From positions 3,919,215 through 3,983,214 of the forward strand of contig NZ_CP013251.1 in NCBI RefSeq assembly GCF_001583435.1: a stretch of 64,000 nucleotides of DNA, given 5' to 3'. This DNA is from Endozoicomonas montiporae CL-33 (GTDB lineage Bacteria; Pseudomonadota; Gammaproteobacteria; Pseudomonadales; Endozoicomonadaceae). Below, one piece after another: positions 24,728-33,415 of this stretch; the first letter of the stretch is position 1; every line of letters begins with the position of its first letter. A model generated the notes under the pieces. It saw nothing but the letters and a program-made list of their open reading frames with translations, did no database searches and had not been told where the DNA came from. The position numbers were made by a program, and so were the translations under genes.

Positions 24728-25933
24728 TCAGAATACGTACTGAAGACGCCCAACAACGGCTGAACCTTTATCGTTCTGATCAGCAGTGACGGCATCGTCA
24801 TCCAGCTTGCCAGTAACATAATTCAGGCTGGCACGAATATTCTTGGTAGGGAAGTAATTCACACCCAGTGTATAGCTGCTCAGTTTGACATCATCGGTGG
24901 CGCTGTCGATATCAAGGTTTACATCACTGTAACGACCAAACACTTCCCACTGACCACCTTTGGGCGAACCAAATGCGCCGTCTTTATAGGAACGCTTACC
25001 ACCATCCAGCATGTATGATGCCTGAGCGTAGTAAGCAGACACTGTCACATCCGAATTAGCATTATCGGATTTCAGATTTCTGACTGCGTATTCAGCCTGA
25101 AGCTGCAATGACTGAAACTGGGCAGCGGCCTCAAGCAGGTATTCGGAATCAGATTTTACCTTTTCAATTTCCAGTTTAAGCTCGTAGCCTTTCTTCAGCC
25201 CCACTGTTGTTCCCAGTGTTACTTTATTCTTGGCATCCGGATTCTTGTTGTAGTAGTTAAGTCCCAAGTGCACCAGCATATTGTCTTCCATAACGGGAGC
25301 AAAGGTTCCCCGAACAACGTAACTGGCCAGACGCTCTTCACCGGTTTTTTCATCAGTCTGGTCATCATTATGGATGCCAAACACTGCCGTGTAATTATCA
25401 CCGCCAGTAGCGAACTCAATACCATAGTTGTTACCTTCGCCACCCTGCAGGAAGTCGTACATCATGGAACGTTCAATGCCCATAATCCAGGACGAGCTCA
25501 CTGTGTTTTCCAGACCATAATCCCTACCCCAGCGGCCAACAGTCACATCAACGGTTTTAAAACCGGTGTAGGTGATTTTAGCGTCATCAAGCTTGATGGT
25601 GTCGTCTTTGTTTTCCATGGAAAGCTTATACTTCCAGTCTCCGTAGGCTTTGCCACTGAAACCAATCTCAGCCCGGCGAATATAACCTTTACGTCCTTTG
25701 TCATCTGCTTTTGCAATACCCGCATAAAGATCGTCGTAGCTGGCATAATCCCATTGCAGTTTGCCACTGACTTTAAAAGAAAAGTCACCGCTTTCTGTCT
25801 TTAGCTCCAGCCCGCCTTTTTTGGTGCTGATAATAATATCTTCACCTTCTGTTTTAACAACACCGGCATTGGCAGACAAAACAACCCCTGCTGTTGCAGC
25901 AGCAACAGTCATAGAAATAGCCTTGAGTTTCAT
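24728..25933 (-). CDS. Outer-membrane porin, OprO/OprP-type
   Basis: The signal peptide is MKLKAISMTVAAATAGVVLSANA-GV. The N-terminus (GGLELKTESGDFSFKVSGKLQWDY...RKGYIRRAEIGFSGKAYGDWKYKLSMEN) is typical of phosphate-selective porin-like barrels. The protein has alternating beta-strands and ends in Phe (GRLQYVF), the usual outer-membrane insertion signal. ATG at 25933 follows AAGGAG; the TTG one codon earlier is not favoured. Substrate preference cannot be told from sequence. Confidence 0.88.
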   Translation of the reverse strand: MKLKAISMTVAAATAGVVLSANAGVVKTEGEDIIISTKKGGLELKTESGDFSFKVSGKLQWDYASYDDLYAGIAKADDKGRKGYIRRAEIGFSGKAYGDWKYKLSMENKDDTIKLDDAKITYTGFKTVDVTVGRWGRDYGLENTVSSSWIMGIERSMMYDFLQGGEGNNYGIEFATGGDNYTAVFGIHNDDQTDEKTGEERLASYVVRGTFAPVMEDNMLVHLGLNYYNKNPDAKNKVTLGTTVGLKKGYELKLEIEKVKSDSEYLLEAAAQFQSLQLQAEYAVRNLKSDNANSDVTVSAYYAQASYMLDGGKRSYKDGAFGSPKGGQWEVFGRYSDVNLDIDSATDDVKLSSYTLGVNYFPTKNIRASLNYVTGKLDDDAVTADQNDKGSAVVGRLQYVF

Positions 25934-26145
25934 CAAACTCTCCTTGATATGTTTTCGTTCTTATTCGTGTGTTGGCGTTTTTCTTATTAGTGCGGGGAGG
26001 TATATTGGTGGGGTAGTGTTACTTTGACGTGACAATTAAAATAAAGTTTAGTGACTGTCACGTAACAAACATTGAACCTGAAAACAAAGCCTTTGCAATA
26101 AAGCTTTAACACTAAAGGCTTTGTTTAAACACAAGGAATGACCAA

Positions 26146-26511
26146 TTACTCTTCTTCATAACCCTCTGGATCTGAATAGTCATCTTCACCCTCAAAGTCA
26201 TCATACGCTTCCGAATCATCATCACTACTCATTGATTCATCGTAATACTCATCTTCATAGCCAGAATCAAACTGCTCATCCTGATAATCGTTAATTCCAC
26301 TTTCTTCATCATTGAACATTCCAGCAGGATCAAAGCTATCCTCAGAAGCATCTTCAGAAACATCTCTAGAAGCATCTTCAGAAGCATCTTCAGAAGCATC
26401 TACAGCGGTCTGCTCTTCCCAATTATCACCAGTCGGATAATCAAGTTCTTTGTTTGCCAAGAGGTTTAATGAAAAACAGACGGCTATAACCGTTAAGAAA
26501 GTTCTGATCAT
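26146..26511 (-). CDS. Small secreted Asp/Glu-rich repeat protein (121 aa)
   Basis: ATG at 26511 follows CAAGGAGG with 5-nt spacing. A signal peptide (MIRTFLTVIAVCFSLNLLA-NK) precedes an extremely acidic, low-complexity body. It includes tandem DASEDASEDASRDVSEDASED and tracts such as DSGYEDEYYDESMSSDDDSEAYDD. It may bind Ca2+ or cationic partners; this is inference from charge only. A protein of similar style is encoded at 62788, after the giant exported protein. Confidence 0.7.
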   Translation of the reverse strand: MIRTFLTVIAVCFSLNLLANKELDYPTGDNWEEQTAVDASEDASEDASRDVSEDASEDSFDPAGMFNDEESGINDYQDEQFDSGYEDEYYDESMSSDDDSEAYDDFEGEDDYSDPEGYEEE

Positions 26512-26715
26512 TTCAGCCTCCTTGCTGATTGTTCTGATCATGAGAGGTAAGTATCTGACCACACGAAATCATATATTTCTGACTCCTTGCTCAAGCACTC
26601 TGCGGCGTTACAACTCTGGTCACATAGCTTGCTATGCTCCCGCCGTTGCGCCTTGCATAGCACTTGATCAATTAGCCAGAAATATTCGATTCCGAATGGT
26701 CAGCTACTTATCGAT

Positions 26716-26756
26716 AAAAAATGCCACCTGATTATATTTCGGTGGCATTTTAAATA
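26716..26756 (-). terminator. Bidirectional terminator between hrpA and the acidic-protein region
   Basis: ATGCCACC pairs with GGTGGCAT, with A/T tracts on both sides. It serves hrpA on the minus strand. Confidence 0.85.
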
Positions 26757-26778
26757 GATTCAGTCACATTATAGGTGT

Positions 26779-29700
26779 TTAAACATCCTGAACCTCTTCC
26801 CAGAGTTTACGCAGTCGCTTGGCAGACACTGGAAAACGGGTTCCCAGCTGCTGGGCAAACAGTGATACCCGATACTCTTCCAGCATCCAGCGGTACAGCA
26901 TCAATTTCTCATCCATCAGTTTATGTTTCCGGTGAATTTCACGACGCTTTTCCCAGCCCTGATAAAGCAGGGTCAGTTCTTCCGTCCATGCCCTGTCTTT
27001 ATTGATCTGGGCTGGCAATTTTTCCTGACGAAGCTCAATTCCCCGCAGAAAGCGAGGATAATGTCTCAGCCATTCACTACCTGCATCCTGCATAAAGCCA
27101 GGATAAATCAGTTGCCCCAGGTGCGCCTTGATATCCGCCAGAGAAAACGCTCGATCAAAAGAAATCTTGCCCTTGAGGTTCTTACTGACAGAGTGAGCGG
27201 TTTTAAAAATCTCCAGCAATAGTTTGTCGATGTCCTCAGCAAAAGGCACCAGATTACCCTTGCGCTGATCCACCAGTGCCTGAAAAGCCTCCTGATTTCT
27301 CGGCCACTCTTCAGGGTTCCGGACAAACACTTCAGCAATCAGGAAATTCTGCAGGTCATCCTCTAATGCCCTCGCCTGAACAATACCGGTGGTCAGCAGT
27401 TTCACCTGAGCAAGACTTTTCATCTTACCCAGCGCAAACTTCAGCTGGTTTGACAGTTTGAACCGGAACAGTCGTGTTAATCCTTTTCGATGCTCATTCG
27501 CCGCCATGCCCTGATCTTCAAACAGTTTCACCGCCACACTGTTTTTCTGATCCACCAGAGCCGGGTAGGTTTTCAGCACCAGCCCGCCGACTTTACGCGT
27601 GATTTCCTGTGGCAGCTCACCACAGCTCCAGTCTTTCAGACCTTCCTGTTCCAGAGAACTGTCAGTCAGTTTACGCAGGCTGTCCTGCGACTGGTTGCCA
27701 AACTTTTCTTTTAATTTGACCAGATCGCGTCCCTGCCCCAACACTTTGCCATTCTCATCAATCAGGCGGAAATTCATGCGCAGATGCGGGTCAAGATCAT
27801 CCACATTCCAGTGCTCTTCCAGAATGCGAACCCCTGCCATACGATGCAGATGATGACCAAGAATCTCGGTTAACGGCTCATCACAAATCGACATGGCTTC
27901 CATGGCACCACGAACATAATCCGGCACTGGCACAAAGTTCTTCCGAACCGCTTTTGGCAACGCCCGTACCAGCGCTACACACTTGTCGTACAACATACCC
28001 GGCACCAGCCAATCAAGGCGGTGTTTGGGCAACAGACGCAATGCCTGAACCGGCAACGTCAGGGTCACACCGTCGTCAATAGCGCCCGGTTCAAAATGAT
28101 ACGTCAGCGGCAGTTCCAGACCTTCCCAGCGTAAACGATCCGGATATTTGTTCTCAGTTACCTGATCCGCATCGTGACGCATCAGATACTCTTTAGTCAG
28201 AAACAACAGCTGAGGCTGCTCCTTCTCAGCGGAAGATCGCCACTTCTCAAAACCAGCGCCATTGTGAATGCCTTCCGGCAGGCGTTCATCGTAAAACGCA
28301 TAAAGGGTTTCCGGATCGACCATAATATCCCGACGACGGGATTTGGCTTCCAGCTCATCCACCTCACCGATCAGGTCGAGATTATGCTGCTGGAAAGCAC
28401 CCTTTGACTGATAATGCCCTTCAACCAACGCTTCTCGAATAAACAACTCTCGGGAAACCACTGGATCGATAGCGCCATAGTTCACACGACGACGCCCGAC
28501 AATAATCAACCCGTACAGTGTCACCTGCTCATAAGCGACCACCTGAGAACGCTTTTTCTCCCAGTGCGGCTCAAAGTAATTCCGCTTCACCAGATGACCC
28601 GCCAGAGGCTCGATCCACTGGGGTTCAATTTTGGCATTGACCCGGGCAAACAGTCGGGACGTTTCAACCAGTTCCGCCGTCATCACCCATTTGGGTTTGC
28701 GTTTGTACAGAGTTGAAGCCGGGAACAGATAAAAACGACGATTTCTCGCCCCCATGTAATCCGCTTCTTCATCCTTGTTACCCAAATGAGACAACAAACC
28801 GGCCAGCAGCGACTTATGAACGTCGCCATAGCTGGCCGCGTCATCGTTTGTTTTCAGCCCAATATCTTTGCAGGCCAAAGCCAGCTGACGATGAAGGTCA
28901 CGCCATTCGCGCATGCGCATAAACGACAAGAACTGTTGCTTACAGTATTTACGCAACTGATTCTGGGACAGTTCCTGACGCTGCTCTTCGTAACTCTCCC
29001 AGAGCTGAACAAAACTCATAAAGTCCGAGTCGTCGTGATAATGTTCCCGATGACGCTGATCCGCTGCCTGCTGTTTCTCTGCCGGACGTTCTCTCGGGTC
29101 CTGAATCGCCAGCGCACTGGTGATAATCAACAGTTCATTCAATGCCCGGTTTTTATCAGCCTCAATGAGCATACGTGCCAGTCTCGGGTCAACCGGCAGC
29201 TGCGAAAGCTGTCGTCCAACACGGGTCATGCGACGACCGTCATTAACCGCCCCCAGCTCCTGCAATAATTTAAAACCGTCGTTAATGGCTTTAGAGTCAG
29301 GCGAATCCACAAACGGGAAAGCAGCAATATCACCCAGCCCCAATCGCAGCATTTGCAAAATAACCGCCGCCAGATTGGTTCGCAGGATTTCAGCATCGGT
29401 AAACTCAGGGCGTGAAAGAAAGTCTTCTTCACTGTACAGTCGGAAACAAATACCTTCTGCCACACGACCACAGCGGCCTTTCCGCTGATTGGCAGATGCC
29501 TGGGAAACCGGTTCAACAGGCAGCCGCTGTACTTTTGAGCGAACGCTGTAACGGCTGATCCTCGCCGTACCCGGATCAATCACATAACGAATACCGGGAA
29601 CCGTCAGAGAGGTTTCCGCGACGTTTGTGGAAAGAATCACACGACGCCCGGAGTGCGACTGAAAAATACGGTTCTGTTCTGCCGCCGACAAACGGGCATA

Positions 29701-30669
29701 GAGGGGAAGAATCTCTGTGTGTGGCAGGCGGGCATCACGCAGAAACTTTGCCGTTTCACGAATTTCACGTTCACCGCTGAGAAACACCAGCACGTCACTC
29801 AGCCTGCCACCTTTAGAGCCTCGCTCAAGGTCTTCAATTTCTCTCAGGGAAGCCAGAATGCCTTGCTGTAAACGCTGATCCGCATCACGGCCTTCAAGTT
29901 CCAGATCTTCCAAAGGCCGATAGTTCACATCAACGGGATAAGTACGACCCGACACTTCAATCACCGGGGCGTTATTAAAATGCTTCGAAAAACGTTCAAC
30001 GTCGATGGTCGCCGAAGTGATGATCACCTTCAGGTCAGGGCGTTTGGGTAGCAGATGCTTCAGGTAGCCCATCAGGAAATCGATGTTCAGGCTGCGTTCG
30101 TGCGCCTCATCGATAATGATGGTGTCGTAACGATTCAGAAAACGGTCATTCTGAACCTCAGCCAGCAGAATACCGTCGGTCATCAGTTTGACCAGGGTGT
30201 TTTCATTGCCGTGGTCGGTAAAACGTACCTGATAACCCACCTGCTCACCTACAGGCACTTTCAACTCTTCGGCAATACGACTGGACACCGACCGGGCTGC
30301 CAGTCGTCGTGGCTGGGTGTGACCAATCAGGCCGTGCACACCCCGACCCGCCTCAAGGCAGATTTTGGGTAACTGGGTGGTTTTACCCGAGCCGGTTTCA
30401 CCGGCAATCACCACTACCTGATGATCACGAATGGCTTTGGCAATTTCATCACGACGCTGCACGACCGGAAGCGCATCATCGTATTCCACCGCAGGAATAG
30501 CGGCAGCCCGCGCCTGAGCGCGGCTCATTGAGCGTTCGATACGATCCTGCAGCTTTTTCAGTGCTGGCTCATCGCTGCGCTTCAGGCGCTGCAACTGCCG
30601 CCGCAGGAGATAGCGATCCCTGATCATGCACTGGTCAATGGCACTGCGTAGTTCGTTTTTACCGGACAC
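26779..30669 (-). CDS. hrpA: ATP-dependent RNA helicase HrpA (1296 aa)
   Basis: A DEAH-box helicase core carries Walker A AGETGSGKTTQLPK, DEAH, SATIDVE and QRKGRCGR. The HA2/OB region and the DUF3418 C-terminal extension are present, giving the typical HrpA length. It remodels structured RNA and helps resolve stalled or colliding ribosomes in enterobacteria. No defects are seen. Confidence 0.96.
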   Translation of the reverse strand: MSGKNELRSAIDQCMIRDRYLLRRQLQRLKRSDEPALKKLQDRIERSMSRAQARAAAIPAVEYDDALPVVQRRDEIAKAIRDHQVVVIAGETGSGKTTQLPKICLEAGRGVHGLIGHTQPRRLAARSVSSRIAEELKVPVGEQVGYQVRFTDHGNENTLVKLMTDGILLAEVQNDRFLNRYDTIIIDEAHERSLNIDFLMGYLKHLLPKRPDLKVIITSATIDVERFSKHFNNAPVIEVSGRTYPVDVNYRPLEDLELEGRDADQRLQQGILASLREIEDLERGSKGGRLSDVLVFLSGEREIRETAKFLRDARLPHTEILPLYARLSAAEQNRIFQSHSGRRVILSTNVAETSLTVPGIRYVIDPGTARISRYSVRSKVQRLPVEPVSQASANQRKGRCGRVAEGICFRLYSEEDFLSRPEFTDAEILRTNLAAVILQMLRLGLGDIAAFPFVDSPDSKAINDGFKLLQELGAVNDGRRMTRVGRQLSQLPVDPRLARMLIEADKNRALNELLIITSALAIQDPRERPAEKQQAADQRHREHYHDDSDFMSFVQLWESYEEQRQELSQNQLRKYCKQQFLSFMRMREWRDLHRQLALACKDIGLKTNDDAASYGDVHKSLLAGLLSHLGNKDEEADYMGARNRRFYLFPASTLYKRKPKWVMTAELVETSRLFARVNAKIEPQWIEPLAGHLVKRNYFEPHWEKKRSQVVAYEQVTLYGLIIVGRRRVNYGAIDPVVSRELFIREALVEGHYQSKGAFQQHNLDLIGEVDELEAKSRRRDIMVDPETLYAFYDERLPEGIHNGAGFEKWRSSAEKEQPQLLFLTKEYLMRHDADQVTENKYPDRLRWEGLELPLTYHFEPGAIDDGVTLTLPVQALRLLPKHRLDWLVPGMLYDKCVALVRALPKAVRKNFVPVPDYVRGAMEAMSICDEPLTEILGHHLHRMAGVRILEEHWNVDDLDPHLRMNFRLIDENGKVLGQGRDLVKLKEKFGNQSQDSLRKLTDSSLEQEGLKDWSCGELPQEITRKVGGLVLKTYPALVDQKNSVAVKLFEDQGMAANEHRKGLTRLFRFKLSNQLKFALGKMKSLAQVKLLTTGIVQARALEDDLQNFLIAEVFVRNPEEWPRNQEAFQALVDQRKGNLVPFAEDIDKLLLEIFKTAHSVSKNLKGKISFDRAFSLADIKAHLGQLIYPGFMQDAGSEWLRHYPRFLRGIELRQEKLPAQINKDRAWTEELTLLYQGWEKRREIHRKHKLMDEKLMLYRWMLEEYRVSLFAQQLGTRFPVSAKRLRKLWEEVQDV

Positions 30670-30700
30670 TCAGCTCTCCTGCGATCTGATATCGATAGAT

Positions 30701-30734
30701 AAAGAAAGGGCGGGATTATACCCGCCCTTTCTTT
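30701..30734 (-). terminator. Terminator of fadD
   Basis: AAAGAAAGGGCGGG pairs perfectly with CCCGCCCTTTCTTT around a 6-nt loop (14-bp stem). It lies between fadD and hrpA. Confidence 0.9.
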
Positions 30735-30766
30735 ATAAACAACAATCGTAAGTATTAAGTACTTAC

Positions 30767-32467
30767 CTATGCCGCCAGCTTTTTCAACTCTTCGTCACGC
30801 AATTCACGACGCAGAATTTTACCTACGTTCGTGGTTGGCAACTGATCGCGGAACTCAACCTGTTTAGGCACCTTGTAACCAGTCACATGCTTACGCAGAT
30901 GAGCAATCACATCATCACGATTCAACTGAGGATTAGAAGAGACAATAAACACCTTGATCGCTTCACCGCTGCGCTCATGGGGAACGCCGATAGCCGCACT
31001 CTGAGTAACATCAGGATGCATCGCCAGCACTTCTTCCAGTTCATTCGGGTAAACGTTGAAACCGGAAATGCAGATCATATCTTTTTTACGGTCAACAATG
31101 GTGGCATAACCCTCATCGTCGATGGTGGCAATATCACCGGTTTTCAGCCAGCCGTCCGCATCAATGCTGTCAGCAGTGGCTTCATCGTTCTCCCAGTAAC
31201 CTTTCATGACCTGCGGGCCACGAACGCACAGTTCACCCACCTCGTTCAGTCCAAGGTCATTGCCATCATCATCAATCACCTTCAGCTCACAGGAAGGTAC
31301 CGGAATACCGATAGTACCCAGCTTGATGCGATCAAGTGGGTTGATGGTGACAATGGGCGAGGTTTCGGTCATGCCATAGCCTTCACAGATCTTACAACCG
31401 GTCAGCTGTTCCCAGCGCTCCGCCGTGTCCATCTGCAACGCCATACCACCGGAAACCGTGTTTTTCAGGTGGCTGAAATCCATCTGGCGGAACTCTTCAT
31501 TTTTCATTAGTCCCACAAACAGGGTGTTCAGACCAACAAACATGCTGAACGGTTTACCCTTGATGTCTTTCATAAAGGTTTTCATATCCCGCGGATTGGT
31601 AATCAGCAGGTTATGAGCGCCCACCAGCATGCCCACCATGCAATGAACGGTGAAAGCGAAAATATGGTACAGCGGCAGCGGTGCAATCAGCAGCTCTTTG
31701 CCGTCTTCCAGATTGCGAGCCACCATCGCTTTGGTCTGGAACATATTGCTGAGAATATTACGGTGGGTCAGCATCGCCCCTTTCGCGACACCTGTCGTAC
31801 CACCGGTGTACTGCAGCACAGCCGTTTCATCGCCTTCTTTGCGAGCATCCAGAGGATTATTCAACGCACCCAGTTTCATGGCTTTTGTGAATGGTATTGC
31901 ACCAGGCACCACGTAGTCCGGCACCATTTTCTTAACGTGCTTCACTACAGCATTGACCAGTACCCGTTTAACGGCTGGCAACATATCACCGACATTCGTA
32001 ATGACAACATGCTTGATGCTGGTTTTAGGTACCACTCGCTCAGCCATATGCGCCATATTGGAAAGCACCACCAGAGCCTTGGCACCGGAGTCATTAAACT
32101 GGTGCTCCATTTCACGCTCGGTGTACAGCGGGTTGGTGTTTACTACCACCAGACCGGCACGCAAAGCGCCAAACACTGCAACAGGGAATTGCAGCAGGTT
32201 TGGCAACATAACGGCAATACGGTCACCCGGACGTAAATCGGTATGGTTTTGCAGGTAACTGCAGAACAGGCCACTCTGGTGATGCAGCTCTGCATAAGAA
32301 AGCGTTTTCCCCAGATTACTGAACACCGGCTTGTCGGCGTATTTGCGGGCGGAATAGTCCAGAACGTCCAGAATAGAACGGTACTGTCCGGTGTCTATCT
32401 CGGATGGTACGCCATCAGGGTACTTGTCATGCCAGAACTTGTCATGCCAGAAATTACTGTTAGTCAC
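30767..32467 (-). CDS. fadD: Long-chain-fatty-acid--CoA ligase FadD (566 aa)
   Basis: The AMP-binding signature YTGGTTGVAKGAMLTHRN and the fatty-acyl motif DGWLKTGDIATIDDEGYATIVDRKKDMI are present. It activates long-chain fatty acids to acyl-CoA at the inner membrane. A GTG start at 32467 follows GGAGG. The N-terminus holds a perfect 15-bp tandem duplication encoding FWHDK twice. Confidence 0.93.
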   Translation of the reverse strand: MTNSNFWHDKFWHDKYPDGVPSEIDTGQYRSILDVLDYSARKYADKPVFSNLGKTLSYAELHHQSGLFCSYLQNHTDLRPGDRIAVMLPNLLQFPVAVFGALRAGLVVVNTNPLYTEREMEHQFNDSGAKALVVLSNMAHMAERVVPKTSIKHVVITNVGDMLPAVKRVLVNAVVKHVKKMVPDYVVPGAIPFTKAMKLGALNNPLDARKEGDETAVLQYTGGTTGVAKGAMLTHRNILSNMFQTKAMVARNLEDGKELLIAPLPLYHIFAFTVHCMVGMLVGAHNLLITNPRDMKTFMKDIKGKPFSMFVGLNTLFVGLMKNEEFRQMDFSHLKNTVSGGMALQMDTAERWEQLTGCKICEGYGMTETSPIVTINPLDRIKLGTIGIPVPSCELKVIDDDGNDLGLNEVGELCVRGPQVMKGYWENDEATADSIDADGWLKTGDIATIDDEGYATIVDRKKDMICISGFNVYPNELEEVLAMHPDVTQSAAIGVPHERSGEAIKVFIVSSNPQLNRDDVIAHLRKHVTGYKVPKQVEFRDQLPTTNVGKILRRELRDEELKKLAA

Positions 32468-32955
32468 TGCTGCCCTCCCTGAGCACTAACGAGGAGGGAA
32501 CCGGTGCGTTGCGGCAGCTGCCCTTTAGACATAGAAATCACGAAATCCGTTACCACTCAATACGGTCAAAATTGAATCAGATCGGGCTGAATGCAAAGGT
32601 TTTGGTAACCCCTGCCCAACCCCGGCGGCGAAAGGTTATCAGTTTTGACATTTTACGAACAGGCAGTCTTCGGTAAATACCTTGTTGTTTATTGTAACAG
32701 GGTTAAAACTGCGTTTAGCTAAACAGGACATTCATTTAAAAGCGGTATTTCTTGATTTATACCGTTGTGCCTCATAATCAACTGAACGACAGCGCATAAA
32801 TACTAACGATACTGACAATACTCCGGAAATTTAAAGCAACCTCAATCAATATTCACTACTTATAATAAAGCTTTCTCTAAAGAACATCTGATATATCAAT
32901 CAACATTGAAATCAAAACCTTCCTGCCCTAAACATCGTAACCAGAGATGCTCTTC
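32468..32955. other. Intergenic region upstream of fadD
   Basis: No gene is seen. It contains the fadD promoter region and AT-rich DNA towards the accessory patch; no FadR site could be identified confidently. Confidence 0.45.
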
Positions 32956-33126
32956 ATGAAGTGCCTTTTCTCAATTGCATTATTCTATTTCATCGCCACT
33001 CTGGCTTTGGCTCAAAGCCCGGACAATAAATATCGGAATATCTCCCAAAGCTCCGAAGGCATAGTGAAAGTGATGTGCTGCCACTTGGTATCAGGAAGGG
33101 TGTCTTTCTGTTTTTCTATCCATTGA
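32956..33126 (+). pseudogene. Signal-peptide stub of a secreted protein truncated by an IS91-type fragment
   Basis: ATG at 32956 encodes a clear signal peptide (MKCLFSIALFYFIATLALA-QS). After about 20 residues the sequence becomes the antisense of the transposase fragment at 33012-33377 and stops at 33126. This looks like the 5' end of an exported gene cut off by insertion. Confidence 0.5.
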
Positions 33127-33377
33127 TCCGTGAGTTTCTTGCCGCAGGTGGGGCAGAACCGGCTTTTGCAACTGAAACAGATTTTCTTTTGATGGGTACA
33201 GCTCTGATTGCTGCACTGAAACACGGCATAGCCACGAACGGTCAGTCCGCAGCTGAGCATTTTGATGACGTTATCCACGATGGCGGAGCGCATACGGTGT
33301 TTGTATTTCTGATAAAAACGCCACCACAAGCCATTCTTATGGAACAGTTCTTTAAGGCGTGTTGGAAGCCGAATCAC
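33012..33377 (-). pseudogene. IS91-type transposase N-terminal fragment
   Basis: The zinc-binding N-terminus of IS91-like transposases is recognisable: CSNQSCTHQKKICFSCKSRFCPTCGKKLTDQWIEKQ, then WQHITFTMPSELW. Only 121 residues remain and the catalytic HUH/Y2 part is missing, so it is inactive. Confidence 0.75.
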
Positions 33378-33415
33378 TCTTTACCTTTCGGATCCACATG
33401 AACAGACTTGCGCCT

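Noticed and set aside
26580..26710. Gene in the gap between the acidic-protein gene and hrpA
   Set aside because: The 93-residue frame at 26450-26731 spans the acidic-protein start antisense and dispersed-repeat-like DNA; no ribosome site or family supports it.
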